Positions 13,301 to 25,308 of a stretch of 64,000 nt of DNA are shown one piece after another. This DNA is from Macrothele yani (Eukaryota; Arthropoda; Arachnida; Araneae; Macrothelidae), in NCBI GenBank assembly GCA_039090855.1, contig CM077034.1, forward strand, positions 13,281,970-13,345,969. Direction: 5' to 3'. The translations under genes and the position numbers were made by a program. The notes below the pieces were generated by a model that was not told the DNA's origin, made no database searches, and was given only the letters and a program-made list of their open reading frames with translations. The stretch's first letter is position 1; each line of letters opens with the position of its first letter.

Positions 13301-16300
13301 CCTAGCTTCCTATTTCTAAGGGTTGTTTAAGACCTGGCGTCAGACAATCACTTCCTAAAATCCTCTACATATGATCAGATCTGATCTACTAGAGCATTGA
13401 ATGGGCACGTTAAGCCTTCTGACCCCCGGTAGTAAATAAGGGCGTCTTCTACCTCGCTTCCGTATCACTTTCCTATCAGGCACTCTAGCCCAAATCTCCT
13501 AGCTTCCTATTTCTAAGGGTTGTTTAAGACCTGGGGTCAGACACTCCCTTCCTAAAATCCTCTACATATGATCTGATCTGATCTACTAGAGCATTGAATG
13601 GGCACGTTAAGCCTTCTGACCCCCGGTAGTAAATAAGGGCGTCTTCTACCTCGCTTCCGTGTCACTTTCCTATCAGGCACTCTAGCCCAAATCTCCTAGC
13701 TTCCTATTTCTAAGGGTTGTTTAAGACCTGGGGTCAGACACTCCCTTCCAAAAATCCTCTACATATGATCTGATCTGATCTACTAGAGCATTGAATGGGC
13801 ACGTTAAGCCTTCTGACCCCCGGTAGTAAATAAGGGCGTCTTCTACCTCGCTTCCGTGTCACTTTCCTATCGGGCACTCTAGCCCAAATCTCCTAGCTTC
13901 CTATTTCTAAGGGTTGTTTAAGACCTGGGGTCAGACACTCCCTTCCTAAAATCCTCTACATATGACCTGATCTGATCTACTAGAGCATTGAATGGGCACG
14001 TTAAGCCTTCTGACCCCCGGTAGTAAATAAGGGCGTCTTCTACCTCGCTTCCGTGTCACTTTCCTATCGGGCACTCTAGCCCAAATCTCCTAGCTTCCTA
14101 TTTCTAAGGGTTGTTTAAGACCTGGGGTCAGACACTCCCTTCCTAAAATCCTCTACATATGATCTGATCTGATCTACTAGAGCATTGAATGGGCACGTTA
14201 AGCCTTCTGACCCCCGGTAGTAAATAAGGGCGTCTTCTACCTCGCTTCCGTGTCACTTTCCTATCGGGCACTCTAGCCCAAATCTCCTAGCTTCCTATTT
14301 CTAAGGGTTGTTTAAGACCTGGGGTCAGACACTCCCTTCCTAAAATCCTCTACATATGATCAGATCTGATCTACTAGAGCATTGAATGGGCACGTTAAGC
14401 CTTCTGATCCCCGGTAGTAAATAAGGGCGTCTTCTACCTCGCTTCCGTGTCACTTTCCTATCGGGCACTCTAGCCCAAATCTCCTAGCTTCCTATTTCTG
14501 AGGGTTGTTTAAGACCTGGGGTCAGACACTCCCTTCCTAAAATCCTCTACATATGATCAGATCTGATCTACTAGAGCATTGAATGGGCACGTTAAGCCTT
14601 CTGACCCCCGGTAGTAAATAAGGGCGTCTTCTACCTCGCTTCCGTGTCACTTTCCTATCGGGCACTCTAGCCCAAATCTCCTAGCTTCCTATTTCTAAGG
14701 GTTGTTTAAGACCTGGGGTCAGACACTCCCTTCCTAAAATCCTCTACATATGATCAGATCTGATCTACTAGAGCATTGAATGGACACGTTAAGCCTTCTG
14801 ACCCCCGGTAGTAAATAAGGGCGTCTTCTACCTCGCTTCCGTGTCACTTTCCTATCGGGCACTCTAGCCCAAATCTCCTAGCTTCCTATTTCTAAGGGTT
14901 GTTTAAGACCTGGGGTCAGACACTCCCTTCCTAAAATCCTCTACATATGATCTGATCTGATCTACTAGAGCATTGAATGGACACTTTAAGCCTTCTGACC
15001 CCCGGTAGTAAATAAGGGCGTCTGCTACCTCGCTTCCGTGTCACTTTCCTATCGGGCACTCTAGCCCAAATCTCCTAGCTTCCTATTTCTAAGGGTTGTT
15101 TAAGACCTAGGGTATGACACTCCCTTCCTAAAATCCCCTGTATATGATCTGATCTGATCTACTAGAGCATTGAATGGGCACGTTAAGCCTTCTGACCCCC
15201 GGTAGTAAATAAGGGCGTCTTCTACCTCGCTTCCGTGTCACTTTCCTATCGGGCACTCTAGCCCAAATCTCCTAGCTTCCTATTCCTAAGGGTTGTTTAA
15301 GACCTGGGGTCAGACACTCCCTTCCTAAAATCCTCTACATATGATCAGATCTGATCTACTAGAGCATTGAATGGGCACGTTAAGCCTTCTGATCCCCGGT
15401 AGTAAATAAGGGCGTCTTCTACCTCGCTTCCGTGTCACTTTCCTATCGGGCACTCTAGCCCAAATCTCCTAGCTTCCTATTTCTAAGGGTTGTTTAAGAC
15501 CTGGGGTCAGACACTCCCTTCCTAAAATCCTCTACATATGATCAGATCTGATCTACTAGAGCATTGAATGGGCACGTTAAGCCTTCTGATCCCCGGTAGT
15601 AAATAAGGGCGTCTTCTACCTCGCTTCCGTGTCACTTTCCTATCGGGCACTCTAGCCCAAATCTCCTAGCTTCCTATTTCTAAGGGTTATTTAAGACCCG
15701 AAGCCAGACACTCCTTCCTAAAATCCTCTACATATGATCTGATCTGATCTACTAGAGCATTGAATGGGCACGTTAAGCCTTCTGATCCCCGGTAGTAAAT
15801 AAGGGCGTCTTCTACCTCGCTTCCGTGTCACTTTCCTATCGGGCACTCTAGCCCAAATCTCCTAGCTTCCTATTTCTAAGGGTTATTTAAGACCCGAAGC
15901 CAGACACTCCCTTCCTAAAATCCTCTACATATGATCTGATCTGATCTACTAGAGCATTGAATGGGCACGTTAAGCCTTCTGATCCCCGGTAGTAAATAAG
16001 GGCGTCTTCTACCTCGCTTCCGTGTCACTTTCCTATCGGGCACTCTAGCCCAAATCTCCTAGCTTCCTATTTCTAAGGGTTGTTTAAGACCTGGGGTCAG
16101 ACACTCCCTTCCTAAAATCCTCTACATATGATCAGATCTGATCTACTAGAGCATTGAATGGGCACGTTAAGCCTTCTGATCCCCGGTAGTAAATAAGGGC
16201 GTCTTCTACCTCGCTTCCGTGTCACTTTCCTATCGGGCACTCTAGCCCAAATCTCCTAGCTTCCTAGTTCTAAGGGCTGTTTAAGACCTGGGGTCAGACA

Positions 16301-16329
16301 CTCCCTTCCTAAAATCCTCCACATATGAT
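4335..16329 (+). repeat. 197-bp satellite, about 61 units
   Basis: Head-to-tail units of 197 bp (196 where one C of a CCC is lost) measured from ctagagcattgaatggg at 4529, 4726, 4923, 5120 and onward. Each unit has a variable junction motif, either the palindrome gatcagatctgatc or gatctgatctgatc / gatctcatctgatc. Sequence variants come in blocks: 'acctggggtcagaca' types dominate the two flanks and 'cctatattcagaca' types the middle (about 9390-12960), so blocks of several units have been duplicated. No reading frame persists. The first unit is continuous with the SINE-A body, which identifies its origin. Confidence 0.95.
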
Positions 16330-17133
16330 CTCACTGTGCCTGTTGCTACTGTTTTTGGATATTGCTACTGTTTTTAGCTAGTTTTTAAATGTAAATAAAA
16401 GTATCGTATTTTAAAAGTCACAATTATTTTATATTATTAAACGTGTCTCGACAGAATTGAGAATCCTATGTAGTCCTCTCTCGAACACGTTCAGCAGCTC
16501 GTATTGTGCACGAAACCGACGTCGAGGCATCATCATAACCCGTGGAAGGTATTGCGACCGCAATCCGCTGTCAGAGTTGTCCTTGCATGGGAGCTTTACT
16601 CTTGATGTACCCTCCTCGATGCGCGGTTCCCACGCGCAACGACAGGCCACTATTTCATCATTGATCGTTATTTTTTTCTTAATAATTTGCGTATTCGGCC
16701 CTGGTGTACTTGCATGTGGAATTTCTTCTGGATAGATCGACTTTCTCGGAGTGCTTCATTCTTTTTGGCAAAGAATGCATATTCTACAGTTTTCGTGTCT
16801 TCCTCACTCTTTGTAAAAGTGTCATCCTGTGCAACTTATTGGTTGATTACTTTGAAAAATTCCTATATTGCTGGATAAAGGTTCAATAAAAAAAAATTTT
16901 GTCGTCATATTCCAAAGAGCTGGGATCCCAGGTAGCAATTCCAAAGAGCATGGATTCCAGCCTTGCAATTTGACGTAGACTCAACGCCGAGCCACCGATT
17001 TTTAAGGAATTGAAGGTTATGGCTCAGTGTTGGACTTGCATTGCGTTTGCAAGGTTGTGCTTTTTGGAACATCTTCTGTACAAAATAGTAGTGCATAACT
17101 ATTCAGTAATATAAGCTTAATTATTATTTCCAG
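16330..17133. other. Probable intron/intergenic sequence
   Basis: AT-rich DNA with one recognisable piece, a minus-strand Tc1 N-terminus at 16429-16530. AATAAA occurs at 16885 without an associated gene. The last bases (ttattatttccag) form a good splice acceptor for the exon at 17134. Confidence 0.45.
16429..16530 (-). pseudogene. N-terminal fragment of a Tc1-like transposase
   Basis: Starting at a minus-strand ATG (16530) the translation is MPRRRFRAQYELLNVFERG, the pattern of the start of insect Tc1-like transposases; compare MPLRRRRSHYQQLTEFQRG of the element at 35246. It degrades within 35 codons and nothing of the catalytic domain remains. Confidence 0.4.
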
Positions 17134-17267
17134 AATTCCTGACCGAGGCCCCAAGATGGATTTTGAGGTGCCCAGTTTGCGGGACTTGGCTTTGAATAGA
17201 GTTTTTGAAGACATATCTCGACACGGCACGAAATTCAGCGATGACTCCCCGAATTATCAGAAATTCC
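17134..17267 (+). CDS. Candidate host exon, unidentified gene
   Basis: An open stretch of 134 nt bounded by a pyrimidine-rich acceptor (ttattatttccag, ending 17133) and a consensus donor (gtaagt, 17268-17273). It encodes about 44 residues beginning IPDRGPKMDFEVPSLRDLAL and ending FSDDSPNYQKF, with one base left over. That phase fits the two-base start of the exon at 34428. Composition is ordinary globular protein, acidic and leucine-containing. I do not recognise the family. An ATG at 17156 could make it a first coding exon, but an upstream-open frame is equally possible. Confidence 0.5.
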
Positions 17268-17417
17268 GTAAGTACCACATTTTTCAAACTTCATTTTGGC
17301 TTTTGAAGAAAGACCAACGCATACGGTACAAACAGAAAGTGTGAGAGTTCCTAAATTTTGGGGTCCGAATCCTCATAGCAGAAATTACCAAATCAGTCTG
17401 CGACAGATATGATGGTG

Positions 17418-17456
17418 CAGCAAAATAATCTGCGAGATAAGCAGATTATTTTGCTG
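17418..17456. repeat. Perfect 16-bp inverted repeat
   Basis: cagcaaaataatctgc (17418-17433) and its exact reverse complement (17441-17456) are separated by 7 nt. It lies just downstream of the exon donor, in the presumed intron. Confidence 0.85.
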
Positions 17457-17495
17457 TTATAACAAATGCGTGAAAAAAAAAACAATAAAAAATTA

Positions 17496-18987
17496 CTCTA
17501 CCGGACAATTGCTACGGACGGACGACAATAGCAACGATAGCAACCTTAAAATGGAAGGCAGGAAAATGTGGAAATTAGCATAAGTGCGGGATACAGTAAG
17601 ACGTGTTGTGCGTATGCAAATTTTGGATTGCCGAACTTGTTCGTGACGTCATAGCGCTGATAAGAGATATAAAAGATTTAACGCGTATTGACCGTTGTTG
17701 TTCAAACGCAAAGTTGAAAGGGAAAGAATCAATTGACGAACTTGCAATTTTCAGTATGTCTTCCCGACATCACCTAGATGATTTTACGCGTGGCCGTATT
17801 ATTGGCAAGATTGAAGAAGGGCGAAAAATAACAGATGTTGCCAGGGAGTTCGACGTCAGCCACAGTGTTGTTTCAAGGCTTTGGAAATCATTTCAAACAA
17901 ATGGAGAGTGTAGCAAACGTCACGGGGAGGTCGTGTTCGCAGTACGACACCTGCAGAAGATCGGTACATAGTGCTATCAACAAAAAGACACCGGCGCAGC
18001 ACAGCTAGTGAGGAAGCAAATCAGTTTATGGCTGCTACTGGCAAGCGGATCTCCCGAAAAACTGTCGCCAGACGTTTGCATGAAGGAGTCCAGACGTCAC
18101 CGTACCGCCCGTTTGCAATGGTGCCATCAACATCGCAATTGGACTGATAACGACTGGTCTGCTGTCCTCTTGTCAGATGAGAGTAGATACAGTCTATCGT
18201 CTGATTGTCGACGACAACTGATCTGGCGTGATAGTGGTACCGCATATTGTCCAGCAAACATACAGGAAAGGGACCGATATCCGACATGCAGTGTCATGGT
18301 ATGGGCTGGCATCATGATCAATGACCGTACGTCCCTCTATGTGCTTCCAACTGGGACTATGCCTGGCCAACGATACATTAATGATGTTCTGCTACCTCAT
18401 GTTCGCATGTTCCGTGGTGCTGTCGGTGATAGATTCATTTTCATGGACGACAACGCAACATGTCATCGAACAGTCGCTGTCCAGGATTGTCTTGAGAGCG
18501 AGGATATTCAACGCCTCGTATGGCCAGCACGTTCTGCAGATCTGAATCCCATTGAAAATGTGTGGGATGCTTTGGGGAGGCTACTCGCCAATGCCCTCCA
18601 ATAAACAAGGACACCCTCATCCGTGCACTGACAGAGGAATGGAATAAATTACCCCAACAGCTGCTTGATAATGTTGTGCAAAGCATGACACGACGTGTGG
18701 AATCTTGCATCGCCCTCCATGGTGGCCATATCCCGTATTGACATCTTACGCCGGAACGCCTGCGGACGGTAATTGCATTTTTTTCACGTTTACGTATTCT
18801 GCACAAAATGGCCTGTTTGTCCCTTGAACACGTTCCAAAGCCTTCTGGATTTCAGAGCACAATAAATTGTCTTTCTTGTAATGTCCTGGCATTCTGACAT
18901 TTTATTTCACTTGGCATCCAACCACACTTACCTTTTTATGCGCTATATAGCCGTTTATGATCCGTCCTTAGCAATTGTCCAGCAGTG
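17496..18987 (+). mobile_element. Tc1-like transposon family A, copy 2 (defective)
   Basis: Terminal repeats at 17496 (ctctaccggacaattgc, two changes from the other copies) and ending 18987 (gcaattgtccagcagtg), flanked by TA at 17494-17495 and 18988-18989. It keeps the 3' segment with AATAAA (about 18860) that copy 1 lacks. Confidence 0.92.
17756..18741 (+). pseudogene. Family A transposase pseudogene, copy 2
   Basis: Begins MSSRHHLDDFTRG at 17756. It carries the same one-base deletion in the G run (about 17926) as copy 1, a private 38-bp deletion near 18088 that removes the residues after the second DNA-binding helix, and a small deletion near 18582 (GRLLANALQ then stop, where the intact copy continues GRSLAGLQCPPINK). 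The DES, MDDNATCH and DLNPIENVW motifs survive in the frame 18008-18604. It cannot make active transposase. Confidence 0.9.
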
Positions 18988-18989
18988 TA

Positions 18990-19464
18990 ATAATTAACAG
19001 AGAAGATGACACTGAATTTTCCGTTGTAATCTCTGTGCCACATACAGGCACTTCCCCTTTGTTGCGACTTTTAGGGTTTATAAAATGCCAAAGGCTTATC
19101 ACTTTTGAGTAGATCATAGGATGTTTTTATTTGACATTATTGAGATATACTAGCAGTTATGGAAATTCTGCCAACGGAGAATCTATATGTTTTTGAACAT
19201 AAAATTAAAGAAAGGGAAAGTAATTAAGAGAAACAAAAGTAATTTTAATATCCCTAACAGTTTCACGATTTAGAACAGGGTCGTGACGTCACGGTTTGAC
19301 GTAAAACGGATCAGGCTTTGGCGCCCCTTAATTTTAAATCAAAATTTCATGGAATTTTTACAGCATTTCAACGTTTCTGGCATAATTATCTTTAAACCTA
19401 CCATCATCTTGAACAATAAAGCTAAGCCCCCTTTTGAACTGTTTGGTTTTTAAACTTTTTCAGG
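18990..19464. other. Intronic AT-rich sequence, nothing recognised
   Basis: No open frame, repeat or known element could be supported here. Confidence 0.5.
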
Positions 19465-19733
19465 TATCCGGACATTAAGGACTATCAGCGTGCCAATTTT
19501 CAGATCTGAAAGTTATTGAGAAGTGGTCGAACAATTCGCGGAAAATTCAAGCAGAGAATATCCCAAAGCCGCCATTTTGATTTGTTTTGTTCTGATTTCG
19601 GACTCTTCTAGGTATCCGGACCTTAAGGACTATCAGCATGAGAATTTTGAAATCTCCAGGTCATCTAGAAGTGGTCGAACAATATTCGCGAAAATTTCAA
19701 ACCGAGAAATGTTCCGTAGCAACCATTTTTATT
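19465..19733 (+). repeat. Two diverged tandem copies of a 148-bp unit
   Basis: Both copies start tatccgga, then ttaaggactatcag, and share gaagtggtcgaacaa further in; they begin at 19465 and 19613. The second copy trails off near 19733. Confidence 0.75.
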
Positions 19734-20101
19734 TTCATTTTCTTTCATTTTATTTTTATGCCGGAGGAAAACGCCGAACTTTAAAAGCGTCGCTACGTCA
19801 TTAAGCATTGCGTTATTACCAGCTTGATTGTAGCCTTGTCGCAGCGCTCGTGAGCGAGCGTGCACCTTTCCCCCTGTATTGGAAGTTGAGAATTAATCGG
19901 AGAAGCGAAAAAGGAAATGGGATTTAAAAAATTAATCAAATGAATGGGAGAGATTTTTGGGAGCTGGTGTAAGAAATAATAGATTTAGGATTTTATAAAC
20001 TTCACGCTCCTCAGGTGCTATGCATTTCGCGATTTAATTTCCTCTTAGATTTTCTTCCGTGGATTCCCGCCTAGGAAGGTCGGGAAAGTATCACTCTTCT
20101 C

Positions 20102-20103
<2 letters not shown>
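19734..20103. other. Spacer, nothing recognised
   Basis: Mixed-composition sequence with a short 6-bp hairpin (cgctcg/cgagcg near 19843) only. Confidence 0.45.

Positions 20104-20157
<54 letters not shown>
20104..20157. repeat. (CT)n microsatellite
   Basis: An uninterrupted CT dinucleotide tract of about 27 repeats. Confidence 0.97.
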
Positions 20158-20159
<2 letters not shown>

Positions 20160-20790
20160 AGTCGAAGGGCCTCCAGTCGGCCGCTTGCTGTGGCGTGGGA
20201 CCGCGGGGCATCCTTTCCCTATCTGCTACGAGCCAGCAATATTGGGTAAGGTGAAGTAATTCTACAAGAGTATGGCGGGTAGACATTTTATTGGAGCTCG
20301 GCGCCTGTCGTCTTGAGAATTGCTGCACCAAGTCTGGTAGAAGGAATAGCATGGCGCCAGGCAAAGGAAAAACCATAGCAGTTTTATGGTCGGAAAATTT
20401 ACGACCCAGAAGATCCACGGGCACGGAATTTCCTAGAAGTCAGGGGCGGACGCAGATTTTGGACGGGGAGAAGGATGGCAAGTCAGAGGATTGGCGGGAA
20501 ACCCAGAGCAAATCAGATCGGGAAATGATAATTGTTCGACCAATCTGTAAATTGGTGGGAGGATCCGGGAAGAACAATTTTTCGTAGGACTGGAAGAGGA
20601 GCGACAAAAAATAAAGTATAGCATGGTGAAAAAAGTTGAGGAAGAACTACCGATACGAGGATCGGAGCATTGAGGAAATCGAAATGATACGAGAAGGTTG
20701 TATCACAGCCTCGCTCTCGCTGATGATTTAGCCTAGTATCCCCGAGGACCGAGAGCATGCGCCCTAATTATTGAAAGATTTCTGCCGTAG
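20158..20790. other. Spacer, nothing recognised
   Basis: GC-richer than its surroundings at first, then ordinary. Open frames here overlap the CT tract or lack protein-like character, and none was accepted. Confidence 0.4.
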
Positions 20791-21860
20791 TGTAACGTAT
20801 ACTCTCGATTCACTTTCCTTTTGATTTTTACTATCTCTGGTTATTTTATTTTACTATGTAAATTATCTTCTTACTGAACGAGATGTTATTTCACCCGCTG
20901 AATGAAATCTGGCAATGAGTGTAAGTCATGACGTGGTGGTAGCCAGTATAAATAGGCGCGTTCAACGATACGTAAGGAGAGAGCCGCGGATGGCTTAGTG
21001 GTTAGCGATTCAGACTATCAAAGCAAAGTCCCCAGGTTCGAGCCTGGGCTGATCTTTCAGAGATGGTGTGATTTACTAACAATCGCTGAATATCCGCCGT
21101 GCATCGGACGAGCACGTTAAGTGACGGCCCCCAGGTTGGACCGACTGGTTAAATGGGTATCCTTTCCTATGTCCCCCCTGAAATTCTCTCACCTGTGTGC
21201 AACATCGTACTTGTACGGTGGCGCCATCTACTGTACTCTAATCTCACTACAAACTGTTCTGTTAAAGTCACTAGACTTGCTCTCATTCCTTCCGTTTCTG
21301 TGTCCTGCCCAAAAGGCGATCTCGCTGTAGGTGGCTGGGATCTAAACTCTATTCACTGTGGACGGAAGTCCTACAAGAAAATGACAAATACTGTACGTAA
21401 GGAGAGCGTTGGTTTATGTGAAGGAGAGCGGTTGTTGTTGTACGGAGAGCGTTTGTTGTTGTACGGAGAGCGTTTGTTCTATGTGATTAGGTTGATTCTT
21501 CATTATTGTGAAACGAGTTGTGTGTGTGCGTTGGATGATCAACAGTTACATAATAAAAGAGCTTTTCGTAAGTACGTCTTTCTCAGTTCATAGTTTTTGT
21601 CAGATCTCTGTCTGGCTGTTAGGTTTATGTCATTAGTTGATTATTATTAACAACCAGCGTTAGGACTTTATTCATCTTAATTACTACCACAACATTACTA
21701 GCAGTTAAAAGCTTGTTCATTATGATTACTACACTACTAGCAGGAAAGTTTATTCATGATTTAATTAACAAACAACAACCATTAGAAGAAGCATTAGCTT
21801 AGTACAAGCATATAATTCAGTAGCAGAAGCATTATAAAACATTACTAGCTAGTTAAAAGC
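20791..21860 (+). repeat. LTR-like module copy 1, with SINE-B inserted
   Basis: A sequence starting tgtaacgtatactctcg is present twice in the window (20791 and 22377) with different left flanks. It has a TATA box (tataaata, 20947-20954), then SINE-B, short ggagagcg-containing repeats (21401-21476), and AATAAA at 21552-21557, followed by a region rich in cattactagcag-type motifs. A TG start, TATA and poly(A) signal in this order resemble a retrovirus-type LTR, but I found no internal coding region, primer-binding site or clear right end, so the LTR call is inference. The end is approximate. Confidence 0.5.
20982..21393 (+). mobile_element. SINE-B, single body
   Basis: tRNA-like head with box A (tggcttagtggttagcg, 20991-21007) and box B (ggttcgagcc, 21035-21044), the 34-bp core shared with SINE-A (21089-21122), and one 166-bp-type body. 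Exact 13-bp target duplications tacgtaaggagag lie at 20969-20981 and 21394-21406, proving an insertion by retrotransposition into the LTR-like module. Confidence 0.9.
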
Positions 21861-22376
21861 TTTATTCATTATAGTAGTGAAAAGTTAGAAGTGGGACTTT
21901 GAGATTATTGAAGAGACGAGTGAAATTCACTAAACAAATGTGTTGCATCCTGGAAATGAATCTGCATGGAAACTTCGGGAAGAGAATGGAATGCCAGGCC
22001 CTTATCGTGGGATAGAAGGTAGGACATTTCCGACCATAGCGGTTTCTTCTCTTTTTATATATTTCGTATGTTGAACCGAAAATTAAAGAAGAGCATAGCA
22101 GAACCTAAATCAGGGTTGAAAATAAAACCAGCTCTAAATTAATGCTGAGAAAAGTAGGGCAGAAATAGAAGAAATGAAATTAAGTAAATTAAATACATTG
22201 ATCAGAGCAGAAAACTGTGTAGGATAGGAATTATTTTAAGTAAATTATGTTTCGAAATTTTTCAGATTTATATTAAATTAAAATAAGAAATTAAAGTTAA
22301 CCTTTAAATAAATAATTTTGATAAAAGGGTCTTCCAGCATATTCATATGACTGAGTGTACTTTTTAAATTTCAAGT
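21861..22376. other. AT-rich spacer between the two LTR-like modules
   Basis: No open frame of note. Could be the remains of an internal region if the two modules were once a pair of LTRs, but no retroviral motif was seen. Confidence 0.4.
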
Positions 22377-22569
22377 TGTAACGTATACTCTCGATTCACT
22401 TTCCTTTTGATTTTACTATCTCTGGTTATTTTATTTCTCTATGTAAATTATCTTCTTACTGAACGAGATGTTATTTCACCCGCTCAATGAGATCTGGCAA
22501 TGAGTGTAAGTCATGACGTGGTGGTAGCCAGTATAAATAGGCGCGTTCAACGATACGTTGAGAGAGGGA

Positions 22570-25308
22570 GCTGCGGATGGCTTAGTGGTTAGTGTTTCAG
22601 ACTATCGATGCTGGGTCCCCAGGTTCAAGCCTGGGCTGATCTTTCAGAGATGGTGTGATTTACTAAAAATCGCTGAATATCCGCCGTGCATCGGACGAGC
22701 ACGTTAAGTGACGGCCCCCAGGCTGGATCCACTGGTTAAATGTGTATCCTTTCCTATACCCCACCTGAAATTCTCTCACCCCTCTATGTGCAATATCGTA
22801 CTTGTACGGTGGCGGCATCTACTGTACTCTAATCTCACTACAAACTGTTCTGTCAAAGTCGCTAGACTTGCTCTCATTCCTTCCGTTTCTGTGTCCTGCC
22901 CAAAAGGCGATCTCGCTGTAGGTGGCTGGGACCTAAACTCTACTCACTCTGGACGGAAGTCCTACAAGAAGACGGTGGCGCCATCTACTGTACTCTAATC
23001 TCACTACAAACTGTTCTGTCAAAGTCGCTAGACTTGCTCTCATTCCTTCCGTTTCTGTGTCCTGCCCAAAAGGCGATCTCGCTGTAGGTGGCTGGGACCT
23101 AAACTCTACTCACTCTGGACGGAAGTCCTACAAGAAGACGGTGGCGCCATCTACTGTACTCTAATCTCACTACAAACTGTTCTGTCAAATTCGCTAGACT
23201 TGCTCTCATTCCTTCCGTTTCTGTGTCCTGCCCAAAAGGCGATCTCGCTGTAGGTGGCTGGGACCTAAACTCTACTCACTCTGGACGGAAGTCCTACAAG
23301 AAGACGGTGGCGCCATCTACTGTACTCTAATCTCACTACAAACTGTTCTGTCAAATTCGCTAGACTTGCTCTCATTCCTTCCGTTTCTGTGTCCTGCCCA
23401 AAAGGCGATCTCGCTGTAGGTGGCTGGGACCTAAACTCTACTCCCTGTGGACGGAAGTCCTACAAGAAGACGGTGGCGCCATCTACTGTACTCTAATCTC
23501 ACTACAAACTGTTCTGTCAAAGTCGCTAGACTTGCTCTCATTCCTTCCGTTTCTGTGTCCTGCCCAAAAGGCGAACTCGCTGTAGGTGGCTGGGACCTAA
23601 ACTCTACTCACTCTGGACGGAAGTCCTACAAGAAGACGGTGGCGCCATCTACTGTACTCTAATCTCACTACAAACTGTTCTGTCAAAGTCGCTAGACTTG
23701 CTCTCATTCCTTCCGTTTCTGTGTCCTGCCCAAAAGGCGATCTCGCTGTAGGTGGCTGGGACCTAAACTCTACTCACTCTGGACGGAAGTCCTACAAGAA
23801 GACGGTGGCGCCATCTACTGTACTCTAATCTCACTACAAACTGTTCTGTCAAAGTCGCTAGACTTGCTCTCATTCCTTCCGTTTCTGTGTCCTGCCCAAA
23901 AGGCGATCTCGCTGTAGGTGGCTGGGACCTAAACTCTACTCACTCTGGACGGAAGTCCTACAAGAAGACGGTGGCGCCATCTACTGTACTCTAATCTCAC
24001 TACAAACTGTTCTGTCAAATTCGCTAGACTTGCTCTCATTCCTTCCGTTTCTGTGTCCTGCCCAAAAGGCGATCTCGCTGTAGGTGGCTGGGACCTAAAC
24101 TCTACTCACTCTGGACGGAAGTCCTACAAGAAGACGGTGGCGCCATCTACTGTACTCTAATCTCACTACAAACTGTTCTGTCAAATTCGCTAGACTTGCT
24201 CTCATTCCTTCCGTTTCTGTGTCCTGCCCAAAAGGCGATCTCGCTGTAGGTGGCTGGGACCTAAACTCTACTCACTCTGGACGGAAGTCCTACAAGAAGA
24301 AGGTGGCGCCATCTACTGTACTCTAATCTCACTACAAACTGTTCTGTCAAATTCGCTAGACTTGCTCTCATTCCTTCCGTTTCTGTGTCCTGCCCAAAAG
24401 GCGATCTCGCTGTAGGTGGCTGGGACCTAAACTCTACTCACTGTGGACGGAAGTCCTACAAGAAGAAGGTGGCGCCATCTACTGTACTCTAATCTCACTA
24501 CAAACTGTTCTGTCAAAGTCGCTAGACTTGCTCTCATTCCTTCCGTTTCTGTGTCCTGCCCAAAAGGCGATCTCGCTGTAGGTGGCTGGGACCTAAACTC
24601 TACTCACTGTGGACGGAAGTCCTACAAGAAGACGGTGGTGCCATCTACTGTACTCTAATCTCACTACAAACTGTTCTGTCAAAGTCGCTAGACTTGCTTT
24701 CATTCCTTCCGTTTCTGTGTCCTGCCCAAAAGGCGATCTCGCTGTAGGTGGCTGGGACCTAAACTCTACTCACTCTGGACGGAAGTTCTACAAGAAGACG
24801 GTGGTGCCATCTACTGTACTCTAATCTCACTACAAACTGTTTTGTCAAAGTCGCTAGACTTGCTTTCATTCCTTCCGTTTCTGTGTCCTGCCCAAAAGGC
24901 GATCTCGCTGTAGGTGGCTGGGACCTAAACTCTACTCACTCTGGACGGAAGTCCTACAAGAAGACGGTGGCGCCATCTACTGTACTCTAATCTCACTACA
25001 AACTGTTTTGTCAAAGTCGCTAGACTTGCTCTCATTCCTTCCGTTTCTGTGTCCTGCCCAAAAGGCGATCTCGCTGTAGGTGGCTGGTACCTAAACTTTA
25101 CTCACTCTGGACGGAAGTCCTACAAGAAGACGGTGGCGCCATCTACTGTACTCTAATTTCACTACAAACTGTTCTGTCAAAGTCGCTAGACTTGCTCTCA
25201 TTCCTTCCGTTTCTGTGTCCTGCCCAAAAGGCGATCTCGCTGTAGGTGGCTGGGACCTAAACTCTAATCCCTGTGGACGGAAGTCCTACAAGAAAATGAC
25301 GCTGATCC
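22570..25308 (+). mobile_element. SINE-B with 15 tandem bodies
   Basis: One tRNA-like head (from gctgcggatggcttagtgg at 22570) and one core, then the body repeats. The insertion point is the same as in copy 1. The flanks (tacgttgagagag and tacctgaggagag) are decayed versions of the copy-1 target duplication, so the SINE was already present when the module was duplicated and the body grew afterwards. Confidence 0.8.
22806..25293 (+). repeat. 166-bp tandem array, 15 units
   Basis: Units begin acggtggcgccatctactg at 166-bp steps (for example 22973, 23139, 23305 and so on to 25131). Within the array the units differ at only a few sites, such as caaagtcgc/caaattcgc and ggcgcc/ggtgcc, so expansion was recent. 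Open frames of 71 codons recur only because of the repeat. Confidence 0.95.

Larger units (their letters stand above)
4208..16329 (+). mobile_element. SINE-A: tRNA-derived SINE with hugely expanded body
   Basis: A tRNA-like head at 4208-4275 has a pol III box A (tagtggtcaacg, 4222-4233) and box B (ggttcgatcc, 4261-4270). A 34-bp core at 4299-4332 is shared with SINE-B (30 of 34 bases match 21089-21122). The rest of the body then repeats in tandem to 16329. There is one head and about 61 bodies, and a likely pair of 12-bp target duplications outside. The simplest reading is a single SINE insertion whose body later grew into a satellite in place. Confidence 0.75.

Noticed and set aside
4335..16329. 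CRISPR-like array
   Set aside because: Units are 197 bp, contiguous and without unique spacers; this is a eukaryotic satellite.
20071..20424. Minus-strand open frame containing a long Arg-Glu repeat
   Set aside because: The repeat is the translation of the (CT)n tract; the rest has no recognisable protein character.
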